NCBI GenBank assembly: GCA_937906765.1
Contig: CALCUV010000175.1
Coordinates: 1-6,709, forward strand
Length of the DNA stretch: 6,709 nucleotides
Reading direction: 5' to 3'
Source: an uncultured Prevotella sp.
GTDB lineage: Bacteria > Bacteroidota > Bacteroidia > Bacteroidales > Bacteroidaceae
The notes beneath the pieces were generated by a model. It was not told the origin of the DNA. It saw only the letters and a program-made list of their open reading frames with translations, and ran no database searches. The position numbers and the translations under genes were made by a program. Of this stretch, positions 4,653-6,709 are shown piece after piece (position 1 is the stretch's first letter; each line of letters opens with the position of its first letter).

Positions 4653-6709
4653 CTAATCAAAATAGGAATCTACGTCCTCAATTATTTCACCTTCAGATGG
4701 GGTTTGAGAGTCCTCAATTATGTCGAAATCCTCATCCTCTATTCTCTCGTATTTGGGGACCTTAATGGTGAACTTTTCATCTTGTGAATATCCCAAAGAC
4801 TCATCTTCATACACCTTCTTCATATAAAGTGCCCAAACGGGAAGTGCCGTAGCTGCGCCCTGCCCCATTGCTGTAGAAAGGAAGTGAATATCGCGCTCTT
4901 CACCACCTACCCAACATGCTGTCACAAGACGAGGAACACAACCAACGAACCAACCATCGGAGTTGCTGTTTGTCGTACCCGTTTTTCCGGCAATATCAGC
5001 TTTGAATCCGTAACGATAACGAAGGCGCTGACCAGTTCCGGCATCAATAACCGCCTTCATCATATCTAACATCTTATAACTACTTTCCTCGCTGATTACC
5101 TCGTTCAAACGGGGCGCAAATTCGGCAATGACATTTCCCTCTGCGTCTTCAATGCGACTCACCAAGATGGGGGCACAACGAATACCCTTATTTACAAATG
5201 CCGTGTAAGCACTTGCCATTTCGCCAACGGTAATGTCGCCAGTGCCAAGACAGAGTGCTATGGCGGGCGTAATCTCTTTATTCACCACACCATACTCACG
5301 CAAATACTTAACAAGGCGTACGCCCTCAGGGTCAGATTGATACATCAACTCTGCCGTAATCCAGTTGTTACTTTGACTCAACCCCCACTTCAAAGTTACG
5401 GGTTCGCCATAGCGAGACTTTGAACCATTTCGAGGTGTCCACTCTCTCGTGCCATCTTTATACGTGCGTTGAAGGTTCCAAATAGTATCTTGCGGATGCA
5501 TACCATCTTCCATTGCCATAGCATACACAAAGGGTTTCATCGTAGAACCTACCTGACGACGACCATTGAATGCCATGTCATACTGGAAGTAAGTATAGTT
5601 CAACCCTCCCACATAAGCCTTCACATGACCATTAGAGGGGTCTATTGAAACCAAACCTGAGCGCAAGAACTTCTTGTAATACTTAATTGAATCCATGGGA
5701 GTCAACACCGTATCCTTCAATCCTTGGTGCGTAAATACGGTCATTGAGACGGGAGTAGAGAAAACCTTCTGAATCTCTTCTTCAGAAGCGCCTTCTTCCT
5801 TCATCAAGCGATAATGCTCACTCTGACGCATGGCACGCTGAAGCAATTCCTCTGCCTTTGCTTTGGGAAGTGAATTTGAATATGGGAAATTAGGATGGTT
5901 TCTTCCATGTTCAAAATCCTTCTGAAGCGATTGCCCCACATGTTCATTCATTGCCGCTTCCGCATACGCTTGGAGACGTGAATCAATAGTAGTGTAGATG
6001 CGCAAACCATCAACATAAATATCATAGGGTTCGCCATTCTTCTTTTTGTTCTTATTACACCAACCATAAAGTGGGTCATTTGCCCAAGCCACAGAGTCTT
6101 GATAGAACACATTCTCCTGCCATGACTTATAATTTTCACGTTTGGGTTCACGAGCAGTCATTTTGGTACGCAAATGCTCGCGCAAATAAGTTGCCAAACC
6201 CTCTTTGTGGTCCGAGCGCTTAAACTTCAAGGTAAGAGGTTCTTGCTTTAACTCATCACATTGTGCTTGAGTGATATACCCCGAACGCACCATCTGTCCC
6301 AACACTACGTTACGACGCTGACGACAACGCTCATTGTCGCGCACAGGATTGTAAAGCGAGGGGTTCTTACACATACCAATAAGCGTTGCTGCTTCAAGAA
6401 TGGTCAATTCAGAAGGCAATTTGTCAAAATAGACACGTGCCGCCGTCTTAATCCCTACGGCATTATACAGGAAATCAAAGTAATTGAGATAAAGCGTAAG
6501 GATTTCTTCCTTGGTGTAGCAACGCTCCAATTCAACTGCTATAACCCATTCAATGGGCTTTTGCATAAGGCGCTCCATCGTGTTCTCCGCACGATTTGAA
6601 TACAACTGCTTAGCTAATTGTTGGGTAATCGTACTACCCCCACCTGCACTTGTTTGCTGGAAAATACCACGCTTCACAACCGCACGAATCAATGCCTTCA
6701 CGTCAACAC
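4653..6709 (-). CDS. mrcA: Class A penicillin-binding protein (PBP1A-like), N-terminus cut by window edge
   Basis: This is a bifunctional, membrane-anchored peptidoglycan synthase: a GT51 glycosyltransferase polymerises lipid II and a transpeptidase cross-links the stem peptides. Numbering from the GTG at 6701, the 682 residues show GT51 motif II GGGSTITQQLAKQL (20-33), the following conserved segments (KPIEWVIAVELE, 48-59; KEEILTLYLN, 64-73) and then the transpeptidase motifs S386-T-M-K389, S444-N-N446 and K573-T-G575. The reading frame stays open through that GTG to the window edge (in-frame codons for Asp and Val precede it), so the GTG is internal. The missing part, roughly 90-100 residues by family length, should hold the transmembrane anchor and the catalytic Glu of GT motif I. 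The linker segment with TVFTHQG and TPMDSIKYYKKFL (321-345) looks typical of Bacteroidota PBP1A. The C-terminus ends in a strongly acidic tail (651-682). The gene symbol is by analogy; ponA is an equivalent name. Confidence 0.95.
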   Translation of the reverse strand, partial: VDVKALIRAVVKRGIFQQTSAGGGSTITQQLAKQLYSNRAENTMERLMQKPIEWVIAVELERCYTKEEILTLYLNYFDFLYNAVGIKTAARVYFDKLPSELTILEAATLIGMCKNPSLYNPVRDNERCRQRRNVVLGQMVRSGYITQAQCDELKQEPLTLKFKRSDHKEGLATYLREHLRTKMTAREPKRENYKSWQENVFYQDSVAWANDPLYGWCNKNKKKNGEPYDIYVDGLRIYTTIDSRLQAYAEAAMNEHVGQSLQKDFEHGRNHPNFPYSNSLPKAKAEELLQRAMRQSEHYRLMKEEGASEEEIQKVFSTPVSMTVFTHQGLKDTVLTPMDSIKYYKKFLRSGLVSIDPSNGHVKAYVGGLNYTYFQYDMAFNGRRQVGSTMKPFVYAMAMEDGMHPQDTIWNLQRTYKDGTREWTPRNGSKSRYGEPVTLKWGLSQSNNWITAELMYQSDPEGVRLVKYLREYGVVNKEITPAIALCLGTGDITVGEMASAYTAFVNKGIRCAPILVSRIEDAEGNVIAEFAPRLNEVISEESSYKMLDMMKAVIDAGTGQRLRYRYGFKADIAGKTGTTNSNSDGWFVGCVPRLVTACWVGGEERDIHFLSTAMGQGAATALPVWALYMKKVYEDESLGYSQDEKFTIKVPKYERIEDEDFDIIEDSQTPSEGEIIEDVDSYFD

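Noticed and set aside
6699..6701. GTG as the start codon of the PBP gene
   Set aside because: The frame remains open upstream to the window edge, and a start here would remove the membrane anchor and the GT51 motif I, so this codon is internal Val.

Overview
The window fits a member of the Bacteroidota, most likely order Bacteroidales and possibly Prevotella-like. The evidence is a eukaryote-type (GH13_8-like) glycogen branching enzyme, a class A penicillin-binding protein with the linker style I associate with Bacteroidota, Kdo metabolism (so a Gram-negative envelope), AT-rich start contexts without Shine-Dalgarno sequences, and repeat-rich intergenic DNA. The genus is a guess made without database comparison.

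All four genes lie on the minus strand, so they read from right to left. At the right edge is a class A penicillin-binding protein (PBP1A-like) whose N-terminus lies outside the window (4653-6709). After a 140-bp gap holding a strong hairpin (4579-4632) comes kdsB, CMP-Kdo synthetase (3760-4512). Only three bases later starts a secreted protein made almost entirely of MORN repeats (2626-3756). A 215-bp gap filled by two different short tandem-repeat arrays then leads to glgB (362-2410). A canonical intrinsic terminator (302-341) follows glgB. The leftmost 300 bases hold no supported gene, but contain a 21-bp perfect inverted repeat (109-175).

Functionally, the right-hand part is an envelope block: peptidoglycan polymerisation and cross-linking (PBP1A), activation of Kdo for the LPS inner core (KdsB), and an exported MORN protein that is probably translationally coupled to kdsB. 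glgB builds alpha-1,6 branches in glycogen. The repeat arrays separate it from the envelope genes, and it probably belongs to a different functional unit. No RNA genes, CRISPR arrays or mobile-element genes are visible.

I see no clear new multi-gene system. The items most worth a second look are the double tandem-repeat intergenic region, the indel-free 14-unit MORN protein coupled to kdsB, and the two large inverted repeats.
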